Source of the DNA: Planctomycetaceae bacterium UBA6163
GTDB taxonomy: Bacteria; Planctomycetota; Planctomycetia; Pirellulales; Pirellulaceae
Direction of reading: 5' to 3'
NCBI GenBank assembly: GCA_002428205.1
Contig: DIUH01000275.1
Span: 1 to 18,498 of the forward strand
DNA: 18,498 bases
Numbering within the stretch: the first letter of the stretch is position 1; every line of letters starts with the position of its first letter. Position numbers and translations under genes: made by a program. Shown piece after piece: positions 6,954-14,478 of this stretch. The notes beneath the pieces are model-generated. The model did not search any database, was not told the origin of the DNA, and saw nothing but the letters and a program-made list of their open reading frames with translations.

Positions 6954-7526
6954 ATGAAGGTCTTCACAACTGGACAGGTCGCTAAGATCTGTAAAGTGGC
7001 CCCGAGAACCGTTAGCAAATGGTTTGACTCGGGGCGTTTGAAAGGGTATCGCATTCCGGGGTCGCAAGACCGCCGGATCCCGCGCGATTACCTCATTAAG
7101 TTCCTTAAAGAACATGGTATGCCTTTAGGCGACCTGGAAGACGAAGCGATGGCTAAATGCCTGATCGTCGCCCAGGACCAGGTTCTGATCGAGAACCTGA
7201 AGCGAGAATTGCCGCCCGAAAAATCGTTCAAAGTGGCTGTGGCCGCTAGCGGTTTCGAAGCCGGTATTCAAGCCGAAAGTTTCAGCCCAGACTGCATCAT
7301 CGTCGACTTCTCCATCGGAAAAGTCGAATCGGTGCAGATCTGCCAAAACCTGCGTAAGAACGTCGATTTCTCCGAAGTGATTCTCATCGCCCTGCTGCCA
7401 GATGATGGCCAGCCGATGAGCTTTGACCGATCGGCGATCAACGAAACGTTCAAGAAGCCGTTTGATGCACACCTGTTGGCCGAAAGGCTCCGGACGCTGA
7501 TCGGCGTCAAAAAAGAATTGGTCTGA
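6954..7526 (+). CDS. helix-turn-helix protein with degenerate receiver domain
   Basis: A 190-residue protein with a reversed layout compared with ordinary response regulators. Residues 1-58 are a MerR/excisionase-type DNA-binding domain: TTGQVAKICKVAPRTVSKWF is the helix-turn-helix, followed by a GRLKGYRIPGSQDRRIPRDYL wing. Residues about 67-186 follow the receiver fold. Asp118 in IIVDFSIG matches the phosphoacceptor, and Lys168 in FKKPF matches the conserved Lys. However, the acidic pair that binds Mg2+ is replaced by Ala73-Gln74 in LIVAQDQ, and the conserved Thr/Ser position is Ala146. Phosphorylation is therefore doubtful, and the domain may act as a dimerisation or ligand module. No histidine kinase is nearby. 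The gene ends 45 nt before a strong terminator and seems monocistronic. Its targets are unknown. Confidence 0.85.
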   Translation: MKVFTTGQVAKICKVAPRTVSKWFDSGRLKGYRIPGSQDRRIPRDYLIKFLKEHGMPLGDLEDEAMAKCLIVAQDQVLIENLKRELPPEKSFKVAVAASGFEAGIQAESFSPDCIIVDFSIGKVESVQICQNLRKNVDFSEVILIALLPDDGQPMSFDRSAINETFKKPFDAHLLAERLRTLIGVKKELV

Positions 7527-7570
7527 TCCGGTTCTCCGATCGACAGGTTCCCAAACGTGCCTCGACCGTT

Positions 7571-7617
7571 AAAAACGTCGTGAGTTGCTTCGCAAGAAGC
7601 GACTCGCGACGTTTTTT
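7571..7617 (+). terminator. intrinsic terminator after the helix-turn-helix/receiver gene
   Basis: A 16-bp stem from C7576 to G7611, containing two T-G pairs, is capped by a GCAA tetraloop (7592-7595) and followed by six T residues (7612-7617). Five A residues (7571-7575) precede the stem, so the element is symmetric and could terminate in both directions. It isolates the upstream regulator gene from moaC. Confidence 0.92.
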
Positions 7618-7650
7618 CGTTTCTTACAGGCCCTTTGAACTCGCCAGACC

Positions 7651-8178
7651 ATGGATCCCAGCAAGCCACAATCGAACCACTTCGACCCCGGCGGAAATGC
7701 CCGTATGGTCGATGTCACCGCCAAACCGATCACCACGCGAACCGCAACGGCGAAGGGCTGCGTCATGATGCGGCCAGAAACCGCCGCGATGATCCGCGCC
7801 GGCACCGCCAAAAAAGGTGATGTCCTGACCATCGCACGGATCGCCGCTATCTCAGCGACGAAGCTGACCCCGATGCTGATTCCGCTGTGCCACGGCATTT
7901 CAGTCGAAGCGGTCGATGTGCGGTTCGATTTTGAAGCTGACAACGTGGACGGGGCGAAGGTTGTCGCGATGGACGGCAACGATGTCACGCTGTGCTGCGA
8001 AGTCGATGTGCGGTCCAGCGGAAAAACCGGTGTTGAGATGGAAGCGCTGACCGCCGTCATGGCCGGTTGCTTGACGGTTTACGACATGTGCAAATCAGTC
8101 GATCGCGGGATGACGATTCAAAACGTCCGCGTGATCGCCAAATCAGGCGGCGCCAGCGGCGATTTTTTCGCACCGTAA
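7651..8178 (+). CDS. moaC: MoaC, cyclic pyranopterin monophosphate synthase
   Basis: MoaC acts with MoaA in the first step of molybdenum cofactor synthesis, converting the 3',8-cyclo-GTP intermediate to cyclic pyranopterin monophosphate in the cytoplasm. The 175-residue protein matches the family along its length: ARMVDVTAKP (17-26), the IPLCHGI motif (77-83) with the catalytic-site His, GVEMEALTAV (127-136) with the paired Glu residues, and TVYDMCKSVDRGMTI (142-156) with the conserved Asp and Lys. The C-terminal Lys-Ser-Gly segment (164-166) is also typical. The start at 7651 gives the usual short lead before the MVDV motif; no Shine-Dalgarno site is evident. No other moa or mog gene is in the window, and the terminator upstream makes it an independent unit. 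Confidence 0.96.
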   Translation: MDPSKPQSNHFDPGGNARMVDVTAKPITTRTATAKGCVMMRPETAAMIRAGTAKKGDVLTIARIAAISATKLTPMLIPLCHGISVEAVDVRFDFEADNVDGAKVVAMDGNDVTLCCEVDVRSSGKTGVEMEALTAVMAGCLTVYDMCKSVDRGMTIQNVRVIAKSGGASGDFFAP

Positions 8179-8417
8179 CGACGTCCATCGGCTCGTGATC
8201 ACGTCCGTCGCGCAACTCAACCCAACAGGCCAAACTTGCCAGCCGTGACATAACATCGCGACGATTCTGGATCATCCAGTCCATTTCCGACCTTTCAGCG
8301 ATTCAGTTGCCACGCCAGAATAGTCACTTTGCCGGTGATGACGGTTGAACGCATTGCCAATGCCGCCATGATTACACCGATTGTACTTACCGATTGTTAT
8401 TGACCGCACATCCAGCC

Positions 8418-8421
8418 AGGG
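8418..8421 (+). promoter_or_regulatory. Shine-Dalgarno site that sets the dus start
   Basis: AGGG lies 5 nt before a GTG at 8427 that is in frame with the dus coding region. The upstream in-frame TTG at 8394 has no such site, so GTG 8427 is the preferred start. Confidence 0.5.
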
Positions 8422-8426
8422 TCCTT

Positions 8427-9512
8427 GTGAGTCGTCCATTTCCGCCACCACCGATCCACATCGGCGACCTCGTTGTCGATCCGCCGATTCTGCAAGCTCC
8501 GATGGCCGGGTTCACCAACGCGGCGTTTCGGCAAATCGTTCGTGGATACGGCGGTGCCGGTTTGCTGGCAACCGAAATGGTCAACGCCCGCGGATTCGTT
8601 TGGCTGGACGAACACGAAGCCGAACATCCCGACCGATTGTGGGGCGTTGCCGAAGAGGCTCGCCCCCTGGCGGTTCAGATCTGGGATAACGATCCCGAAA
8701 CGATGGCCAAAGTTGGTCGTCGTTTGGCCCACGAGTATCGCGTCAGCGTCGTTGACATCAACTTCGGTTGCCCGGTTAAACAAGTGACCGAAAAGGCACA
8801 CAGCGGCAGTTACTTGTTGCGCGAGCCCAATCGCATGTCGGCGATCATCTCGCGTTTGGTCGAAGCTTGTCACCCGACTCCGGTTACCGCAAAGATTCGA
8901 CTGGGTTGTTCGCCGGAATCGATCAACTGCAACGAAATCGCCAAAGTGGTCGAAGAGGCGGGTGCGTCGGCGCTAACCGTGCACGGCCGCACCGCCAAAG
9001 ACTTCTTTCGTGGCAACGCCGATTGGGATCGCATCTCGGGAATCAAACAACATTTAAAGAAGATTCCACTGATCGGAAATGGCGATCTTGATTCAGCGGA
9101 CAAAGTCGTCGCCGCCTTCAAAAACTATGACGTTGACGCAGTGATGATCGCCCGCGCGTCGCTGGGGCGGCCATGGCTGTTTTCCCAAGCGGCTGCGGCC
9201 CTTCGCGGTGAAACCGTTCCATCGGAACCCGACTTGGAAACGCAGCGTGATTGCATGCTGAACCACTATCGCTTGGTCGTGGAACGATTTGGCGAGCAAA
9301 AGGGAACCGTGTTGATGCGCAAGTTTGCCTGCTGTTATGCCCAAGGAAAACCAGGCGCACGCCACTTCCGCACGCACGTCGCTCATGTGAGCACACCCGA
9401 AGATTTCTTGCACGTGGTCGACGAATACTTTCCGCGGGGACAAGACATGGTGGTATCAAATGAAATGGCCGAAAACGAATTGGCCGCAGTTGATTCTGAA
9501 AACCTTTCATGA
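8427..9512 (+). CDS. dus: tRNA-dihydrouridine synthase (DusB-like)
   Basis: An FMN-dependent enzyme that reduces specific uridines in tRNA to dihydrouridine using NADPH. The 361-residue TIM-barrel protein has the family blocks in order: LQAPMAGFTNAAFR near the N-terminus (FMN phosphate region), LATEMVNARG, VDINFGCPVKQV with the catalytic Cys115, AKIRLG with the FMN-contacting Lys157, LTVHGRT with His187, and IGNGDL followed by DAVMIARASLGRPWLF. The C-terminal helical domain that reads tRNA follows. The GTG start at 8427 is chosen for its AGGG site; starting at the TTG at 8394 would add 11 residues. The DusB subgroup is suggested by the FGCPVKQV motif, but which uridine is modified cannot be read from sequence alone. 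About 250 nt upstream, back to moaC, shows no gene. Confidence 0.94.
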   Translation: MSRPFPPPPIHIGDLVVDPPILQAPMAGFTNAAFRQIVRGYGGAGLLATEMVNARGFVWLDEHEAEHPDRLWGVAEEARPLAVQIWDNDPETMAKVGRRLAHEYRVSVVDINFGCPVKQVTEKAHSGSYLLREPNRMSAIISRLVEACHPTPVTAKIRLGCSPESINCNEIAKVVEEAGASALTVHGRTAKDFFRGNADWDRISGIKQHLKKIPLIGNGDLDSADKVVAAFKNYDVDAVMIARASLGRPWLFSQAAAALRGETVPSEPDLETQRDCMLNHYRLVVERFGEQKGTVLMRKFACCYAQGKPGARHFRTHVAHVSTPEDFLHVVDEYFPRGQDMVVSNEMAENELAAVDSENLS

Positions 9513-9584
9513 ACTTCATCCGTTTCGCGATCAATTGCGAATCACAAAATCTCATAACATTTTTCGAAACCTTGTGGTGTCCCA

Positions 9585-11141
9585 TTGAATAAACTGGCAC
9601 AAGTCGTGAGCACCGATCAGTCGTGTCTTTTTCCGCCCGGCTATCGTGCATCGGGCGTTCTGCTGCACGTGACATCACTGCCGTCGCGTTTCGGAATCGG
9701 CGATTTTGGTCCCGAAGCGATTCGCTGGATCGATACCTTGGCCGATGGTGGTCAATCGTGGTGGCAAATCCTGCCGATCGGTCCGACCGGTGCGGGCAAT
9801 TCGCCCTACACGCCGCTTTCGACCTTCGCATGCAATCCCCTTTTGATCAGCCCCGAAGGGTTGATCGATGAAGGGCTGTTGCGTGAAGACGAATGCCTGT
9901 CACTGCACTTCCCCGAAGGTCACGTCGATTTTGCCGGCGTGATTCCCTATAAGAAAGTGTTGTTGGATATTGCCTGGAAACGTTTCACCGAAGGCGGTTT
10001 TCCGGCGCTTACTGCGGCGATGAATGCGTTCAGCAAATCGGAATCGCGTTGGTTAGATGATTTCGCTTTGTTCGTCGTTCTTAAGCAACGCTTTGGCGGT
10101 GTCAGCTATGTCGATTGGCCGATCGAATATGTCAAACGCGACGTCGCGGCGCTCGATCACATCCGACTCGAATTGAACGAAGAGATCGGCCGGGTGAAGT
10201 GGGAACAATTGATGTGCTTTCGCCAATTGAGCCGACTTCGCCAACACGCTGCCCGTCGCGGTGTGAGACTTTTTGGCGACATACCGATCTTCGTTTCCGC
10301 CGATTCGGCTGATGTGTGGGCTCATCCAAACATCTTCCAACTTGACGAAAACCGTCGACCAAGATTGGTCGCCGGAGTGCCGCCCGATTACTTCAGCGCC
10401 ACCGGCCAACTTTGGGGCAACCCGGTTTACGATTGGGCCGAACTGAAGCGAACCGGCTACGATTGGTGGATCGACCGTTTGCGTTCTTTGCTCGGTCATC
10501 ACGACGTCATCCGGCTCGATCACTTCCGTGGCTTCTCGGCCGCATGGCATGTGCCGGCCGGAGCGCCGACGGCTGAGACCGGCGAGTGGATTGAAGGCCC
10601 AGGCGCCGACTTCTTTACGGAACTGCGACAACAATTGGGCGGACTCCCCTTCGTCGCCGAAGACTTGGGAACGATCACCGACGACGTGCGGCAACTGTTA
10701 GCCGATTTCCGCTTCCCGAAGATGAGTGTTTTGCAATTCGCGTTCGATCAAGACGAACAAAACGCGTTCCTGCCACACAACACGGTCGAAAACATGATCG
10801 CCTATACCGGCACGCATGATAACGACACATCACGCGGCTGGTATCACGAACTGTCGCCCGAAAACCGCGCGTACTTCTGGCGTTATATCGGTTGTGAAGA
10901 ACGCTCTGAGTCGGAAGTTGCCGAAATCATGATCGATATGGCATGGTCCAGCCGTGCTGCGGTCGCGATCGCACCGATGCAAGACCTGCTCAATCTCGAC
11001 AGCAAATCGCGAATGAACATTCCTGGCATCGCCGACGGAAATTGGTCGTGGCGTTGCACACTCGAACAGATGAGTCGTATCACGTGGGAGCATTTTCGTA
11101 ACCTCACCCATCGCACGAATCGATTCCTACACAAACCATAA
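9585..11141 (+). CDS. malQ: 4-alpha-glucanotransferase (amylomaltase)
   Basis: A glycoside hydrolase family 77 enzyme that transfers segments of alpha-1,4-glucan between oligosaccharides, used in maltodextrin and glycogen turnover in the cytoplasm. The 518-residue length is normal. The amylomaltase signature at the front (GVLLHVTSLPSRFGIGDFG, 24-42) and SWWQILPIGPTG (58-69) are present. Catalytic residues are visible: nucleophile Asp312 in RLDHFRGF, acid/base Glu359 in AEDLG, and Asp412 in THDND. The start is a TTG at 9585, the first possible one after an in-frame stop; the GTG at 9606 is an alternative, and neither has a clear Shine-Dalgarno site. No glgP, glgX or malP lies beside it, so it stands alone between dus and a palindrome-rich gap. 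Confidence 0.96.
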   Translation: MNKLAQVVSTDQSCLFPPGYRASGVLLHVTSLPSRFGIGDFGPEAIRWIDTLADGGQSWWQILPIGPTGAGNSPYTPLSTFACNPLLISPEGLIDEGLLREDECLSLHFPEGHVDFAGVIPYKKVLLDIAWKRFTEGGFPALTAAMNAFSKSESRWLDDFALFVVLKQRFGGVSYVDWPIEYVKRDVAALDHIRLELNEEIGRVKWEQLMCFRQLSRLRQHAARRGVRLFGDIPIFVSADSADVWAHPNIFQLDENRRPRLVAGVPPDYFSATGQLWGNPVYDWAELKRTGYDWWIDRLRSLLGHHDVIRLDHFRGFSAAWHVPAGAPTAETGEWIEGPGADFFTELRQQLGGLPFVAEDLGTITDDVRQLLADFRFPKMSVLQFAFDQDEQNAFLPHNTVENMIAYTGTHDNDTSRGWYHELSPENRAYFWRYIGCEERSESEVAEIMIDMAWSSRAAVAIAPMQDLLNLDSKSRMNIPGIADGNWSWRCTLEQMSRITWEHFRNLTHRTNRFLHKP

Positions 11142-11142
11142 A

Positions 11143-11157
11143 CCTGGCTTCGCCAGG
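11143..11157 (+). terminator. weak hairpin after malQ
   Basis: CCTGGC, TTC, GCCAGG begins one base after the malQ stop codon. It is a tight GC-rich hairpin, but no run of T follows, so termination by the intrinsic mechanism is uncertain. It may stabilise the malQ transcript end instead. Confidence 0.3.
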
Positions 11158-11246
11158 GTAATGCTTGGGATTCGGGATTCATTCTTCTAAGCACTCCAAG
11201 CCGGTTGACACGTTGTTGGGGCAAGCCCAAAGGGCATGGACCTAGC

Positions 11247-11311
11247 GTAGCGGAACTCGCCAAGAGTTTCGGTGTTGTCATATCACCGAAAGTCTACGCG
11301 ACTTCCGCTAC
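11247..11311. repeat. 65-nt long imperfect hairpin
   Basis: Outer arms GTAGCGGAA (11247-11255) and TTCCGCTAC (11303-11311) are perfect. TCGC (11257-11260) pairs with GCGA (11298-11301), and AGA (11263-11265) with TCT (11293-11295). Inner arms TTTCGGTG (11267-11274) and CACCGAAA (11284-11291) are perfect around a 9-nt loop. About 24 base pairs form in total, with small mismatched bulges. No T tract follows. The size and near-symmetry suggest a dispersed palindromic repeat or a transcribed structural element. Confidence 0.7.
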
Positions 11312-11386
11312 AAATTTCCCTGAAATCCATGCTATTCTGGGCAATCCCAATCGTCGCCGAACGAAGGTGGGTCTCGGTTGTGACCT

Positions 11387-11408
11387 CGGTCGGCCTGTGC
11401 CCCGACCG
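11387..11408. repeat. 7-bp hairpin upstream of the esterase promoter
   Basis: CGGTCGG (11387-11393) and CCGACCG (11402-11408) form a perfect GC-rich stem around an 8-nt loop. It ends 8 nt before the -35 hexamer at 11417, so it could be an operator or an upstream transcript end. Confidence 0.4.
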
Positions 11409-11416
11409 TCGCTGCT

Positions 11417-11445
11417 TTGCCAATGGCGTCGATACCGTGTACTAT
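11417..11445 (+). promoter_or_regulatory. sigma70-type promoter for the esterase-sulfatase unit
   Basis: TTGCCA (11417-11422) matches five of six -35 consensus bases, and TACTAT (11440-11445) matches four of six -10 bases, with the ideal 17-nt spacer. It is the best sigma70-like promoter noticed in the window. Transcription would begin near 11452 and give a leader of about 160 nt before the esterase ATG. Confidence 0.5.
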
Positions 11446-11494
11446 AGGCTGACACGACGGCGACCGATCCCCTTAGGAACGAGCAAAATTTAAG

Positions 11495-11576
11495 TGGCGG
11501 GAATGGTAGTGGACGAGGTAACGAGTCCCCATAGTTTGTGGACTCGTTACTACGCCAGAAATTGATTGGTCATTCC
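11495..11576 (+). promoter_or_regulatory. foldable 5' leader of the esterase mRNA
   Basis: GTAACGAGTCC (11518-11528) and GGACTCGTTAC (11540-11550) form a perfect 11-bp stem with an 11-nt loop. Around it, TGGCG (11495-11499) can pair with CGCCA (11553-11557), or GGAATG (11500-11505) with CATTCC (11571-11576); these two helices cross each other, so they imply a pseudoknot or alternative folds. No known riboswitch class was recognised, and no T tract indicates a terminator arm. Confidence 0.4.
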
Positions 11577-11603
11577 GTAGTCTATGACTGCTAGTCGAAC
11601 CCT

Positions 11604-11608
11604 GGAGT
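11604..11608 (+). promoter_or_regulatory. Shine-Dalgarno site of the esterase gene
   Basis: GGAGT lies 4 nt before the ATG at 11613. This favours ATG 11613 over the in-frame GTG at 11607, which overlaps the site itself. Confidence 0.6.
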
Positions 11609-11612
11609 GACA

Positions 11613-12521
11613 ATGAGTTTCGGTAAGTTGATTCTAATCATTTGCTTGTTTACGCCATCGGTGGTGGTCTGGGCCGATGGACCGATTACGAGCTTAGATT
11701 CGTCCGGCGTCCCTGCGGGGAAAGCGTTCATCTACAAAGAGTCGGCAGGCAAACCGCGTCGTATGGAAATCTATTTCCCACCCGGCCACGATACAAAAAC
11801 CGCACGTGTTCCGGGGATGATTCTATTTCATGGTGGTGGCTGGAGCGGCGGCAGCTTGAAACAGTTTCAAGCCGCATGTCATTACTTTGCCAGTCGGGGA
11901 CTCGTTTGCGCCACCGCCGAGTATCAAATGCTCAGCAAAGCGGACGCGGCCAAGTTGCCCAAAGGCGAAACGAAAAAGCGAGTCTGCATTACTGACGCCA
12001 AGAGTGCGATTGGGTGGTTCAAGCAGAACGCAGATGAGCTTGGGATCGACCCGAAGCGAATCATCACTGGGGGCGGTTCAGCTGGTGGCCACATCTCGGC
12101 ACTTGCAACGATGAATCCGGGATTGAACGATCCGGCCGACCCTTCCGATTTCGATACATCCGTTGTTGCATACCTATGGTTCAACCCTGCATTTTCGCCG
12201 GATGATTCGGCCGACCAGGAAGTCGATGCTGGTCGCTTTATCCATGATAAGCTGCCGCCGGCGATTGCTTTCTTTGGTACCAAGGATACTTGGTTAGCAG
12301 GCTGGGATGCGGTGCATAAAAAAGTCGAAAGTGCGGGTAATAAAAATATCGAAGTTTATTTCGCGCCAGACCAAGCCCACAGTTTCTTCAATAAAGAACC
12401 GTGGCGAACGCAAACCTTGATCCAGGCAGATCGTTTCTTAATAAAGCATCAATTACTCAGTGGCGAACCAACGCTTATCGCCCCTGCCGATGCAACGAAA
12501 CTAATTCTATCACGTGAGTAA
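11613..12521 (+). CDS. secreted alpha/beta-hydrolase esterase
   Basis: A 302-residue serine hydrolase with a signal peptide: a Lys then a hydrophobic core at about 6-20, with likely cleavage after VWA (residue 21). The oxyanion-hole motif HGGGW is at 73-77. The nucleophile Ser156 sits in GGGSAGGH. The other triad members are probably Asp225 (FGTKD) and His256 (QAHSF). This is the BD-FAE/acetyl-xylan-esterase-like branch of the alpha/beta hydrolases, whose members often remove acetyl or aromatic esters from polysaccharides; the substrate here is not known. The ATG at 11613 has a GGAG site. Its stop lies 13 nt before the preferred sulfatase start and overlaps an alternative GTG start, so the two are almost certainly co-expressed from the promoter at 11417-11445. 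Confidence 0.9.
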   Translation: MSFGKLILIICLFTPSVVVWADGPITSLDSSGVPAGKAFIYKESAGKPRRMEIYFPPGHDTKTARVPGMILFHGGGWSGGSLKQFQAACHYFASRGLVCATAEYQMLSKADAAKLPKGETKKRVCITDAKSAIGWFKQNADELGIDPKRIITGGGSAGGHISALATMNPGLNDPADPSDFDTSVVAYLWFNPAFSPDDSADQEVDAGRFIHDKLPPAIAFFGTKDTWLAGWDAVHKKVESAGNKNIEVYFAPDQAHSFFNKEPWRTQTLIQADRFLIKHQLLSGEPTLIAPADATKLILSRE

Positions 12522-12534
12522 CACAGTCATCATC

Positions 12535-14406
12535 ATGTTATTGAAAGCCTTTTTATACAGCCTGTGCGTGGCATTGGTCGTGCCGGTTGCCACTGGGCCT
12601 CTGCACGCTGCGGATAAGCCGAACATTGTGTTCATCATCACCGACGACCAGGGGTACGGCGACCTTGGCTATACAGGCAATCCGATTATCAAGACGCCAA
12701 ACATCGATCGCTTGGCCAGCGAATCATCTCAATTGACCGATTACCACGTCGCCCCCACTTGTTCGCCAACGCGTGCGGCACTGCTGACCGGTCACTGGAC
12801 AGACCGCACCGGAGTTTGGCATACGGTCAATGGTCGATCGATGTTGCGCGAAAACGAAGTCACGATCGCTCAATTATTGAAGGATCATGGTTATGCGACC
12901 GGCATGTTTGGGAAGTGGCATTTAGGCGACAACTTTCCCTATCGCGCCGAGGATCGCGGATTTACGCACGTCTATCGCCATGGCGGAGGCGGTGTCGGGC
13001 AAACGCCGGATGTCTGGGACAACGCATACTTTGACGGAAGCTATTTTTTCAACGGCGAAATCGTTCCGGCCAAAGGTTTTTGTACGGACGTATTTTTCGA
13101 TCAAGCCAATCAATTCATTCGGTCAAAAGCCGAAAAGCGTGAACCGTTTTTCGCTTACATCAGCCTCAACGCGCCACACGGCCCGCTGCACGCGCCCCAG
13201 CAGTATATGGACATGTATGCTGACCAAGCCCCCGCGATCGCCGCATTTTTCGGGATGATCACCAACATCGATGATAACGTCGGAAAGACACGACAACTGT
13301 TACAAGAATTAGGGATCGCGGAAAACACGCTGGTGATTTTCACAACCGACAATGGCACAGCGACGGGGGCTAAGATCTTTAATGCCGGAATGCGTGGTGC
13401 AAAAGGGAGCGAATACGATGGCGGGCATCGGGTGCCGTTGATCGCGCATTGGCCTGCAAAGGGTTGGAACAAACAACATCAAAGCAACATTCTATGCCAC
13501 GCCGTTGATATTGTGCCGACACTACTGGAACTGGTTGGTGCGCCTTCGCCCAGCGAAATCAAGTTTGACGGCCAGTCGATTCGCGCGCTGTTAGATCCGA
13601 CCGCAAAAACCGATTCGTGGCCCGATCGTTTCTTGGTGACTGATTCCCAGCGAGTTCGCGACCCGATCAAATGGAAACAAACTGCGGTGATGTCCCAACG
13701 CTGGCGGCTGATCAACGGCAAGGAGTTGTATGATATGCAAGCCGACCCGGGCCAGCAGCAAAACGTCGCTGGCCAGCATCCGCAGCAGTTCAAAAAAATG
13801 GTTGAGTTCTATGATCGGTGGTGGGACGAGCTAGAACCGACTTTCGCTCAGACGACCGAAATTTACCTCGGCCACTTTGACCACCCCACCGTCATGCTAA
13901 CCGGTCACGATTGGATTCAATCGGATTTGCCGCCTTGGAACCAACAGCACATTCGTGGTGCCGAGGGTTTCCAATCACGAACCAAGAGTCCCGAAGCGAG
14001 CAAAAATCCGAAACAAAAATCGGCTGCGGAATCCGTTGACAATGTAAAAGTTCACGACGGCCACTGGGCTGTTAAAGTTGTGAATCCGGGAGAGTATCGG
14101 ATTGGTGTTCGGCGATGGCCCGTTGAAGCGGATCATCCTATCAATGCCGGTTTACCGGCGGGTGAGAACGTTCCCGGAGCATCGCGGGCATTTCGCACGG
14201 CAAAAGGCGTCGCCCTGCCGGTAAAAAATGCGGTATTGCGTATCAATGGCACCGATTTAGAGTCCAGACCAGTTGGGGACGATGATGTCGAAGTCAGTTT
14301 TAACGTCAAGCTAGAGGCTGGTTCCCACCAGTTATCACCTATCTTTACAACAAGTGATGGAGACCAAATGGGTGCCTACTATGCAGTGATCACATTTCTA
14401 CAATAG
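12535..14406 (+). CDS. secreted sulfatase, FGly-type, with C-terminal beta domain
   Basis: A type I (formylglycine-dependent) sulfatase that hydrolyses sulfate esters, probably on polysaccharides, outside the cytoplasm. The ATG at 12535 gives 623 residues and a standard signal peptide (MLLKAFL start, cleavage near LHA); a GTG at 12514 would add 7 residues and overlap the esterase stop. Active-site features: metal-binding Asp37-Asp38 in ITDDQGYGD, the C-S-P-T-R motif with Cys76 to be converted to formylglycine, Lys127 and His129 in GKWHLG, His215 in APHGP, Asp272-Asn273 in TTDNG, and Lys290 in GAKGSE. The catalytic fold ends near residue 420. A Gln/Lys-rich linker (about 480-500) leads to a beta-rich tail of some 120 residues, not recognised as a named domain. 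An anaerobic or FGE maturase is needed but is not in the window. The exact sulfated substrate is unknown. Confidence 0.94.
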   Translation: MLLKAFLYSLCVALVVPVATGPLHAADKPNIVFIITDDQGYGDLGYTGNPIIKTPNIDRLASESSQLTDYHVAPTCSPTRAALLTGHWTDRTGVWHTVNGRSMLRENEVTIAQLLKDHGYATGMFGKWHLGDNFPYRAEDRGFTHVYRHGGGGVGQTPDVWDNAYFDGSYFFNGEIVPAKGFCTDVFFDQANQFIRSKAEKREPFFAYISLNAPHGPLHAPQQYMDMYADQAPAIAAFFGMITNIDDNVGKTRQLLQELGIAENTLVIFTTDNGTATGAKIFNAGMRGAKGSEYDGGHRVPLIAHWPAKGWNKQHQSNILCHAVDIVPTLLELVGAPSPSEIKFDGQSIRALLDPTAKTDSWPDRFLVTDSQRVRDPIKWKQTAVMSQRWRLINGKELYDMQADPGQQQNVAGQHPQQFKKMVEFYDRWWDELEPTFAQTTEIYLGHFDHPTVMLTGHDWIQSDLPPWNQQHIRGAEGFQSRTKSPEASKNPKQKSAAESVDNVKVHDGHWAVKVVNPGEYRIGVRRWPVEADHPINAGLPAGENVPGASRAFRTAKGVALPVKNAVLRINGTDLESRPVGDDDVEVSFNVKLEAGSHQLSPIFTTSDGDQMGAYYAVITFLQ

Positions 14407-14478
14407 ACCGTGTTGACTATCGAATAAAGCGTTCGCGTTGGCGAGGGCATCCTATCGATACGATCAGCGGATATAAAA

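Larger units (their letters stand above)
11142..11612. other. 471-bp palindrome-rich spacer before the esterase gene
   Basis: No protein-like frame is present. Structures seen in order: hairpin CCTGGC/GCCAGG (11143-11157) just after the malQ stop but without a T tract; TTGGG/CCCAA (11216-11230); a 65-nt imperfect hairpin (11247-11311); CGGTCGG/CCGACCG (11387-11408); a sigma70-like promoter (11417-11445); and an 11-bp perfect hairpin (11518-11550) inside the likely leader. This density is well above that of the other gaps. Confidence 0.7.

Noticed and set aside
6401..6957. Two overlapping plus-strand frames of 183 and 144 codons in the gene-free region
   Set aside because: Serine/arginine-rich composition, no domain or motif, and both run into the start of the helix-turn-helix gene. 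They look like chance open frames.
11205..11210. Perfect TTGACA hexamer between malQ and the esterase
   Set aside because: No acceptable -10 hexamer lies 16-18 nt downstream, so it was not called as a promoter.
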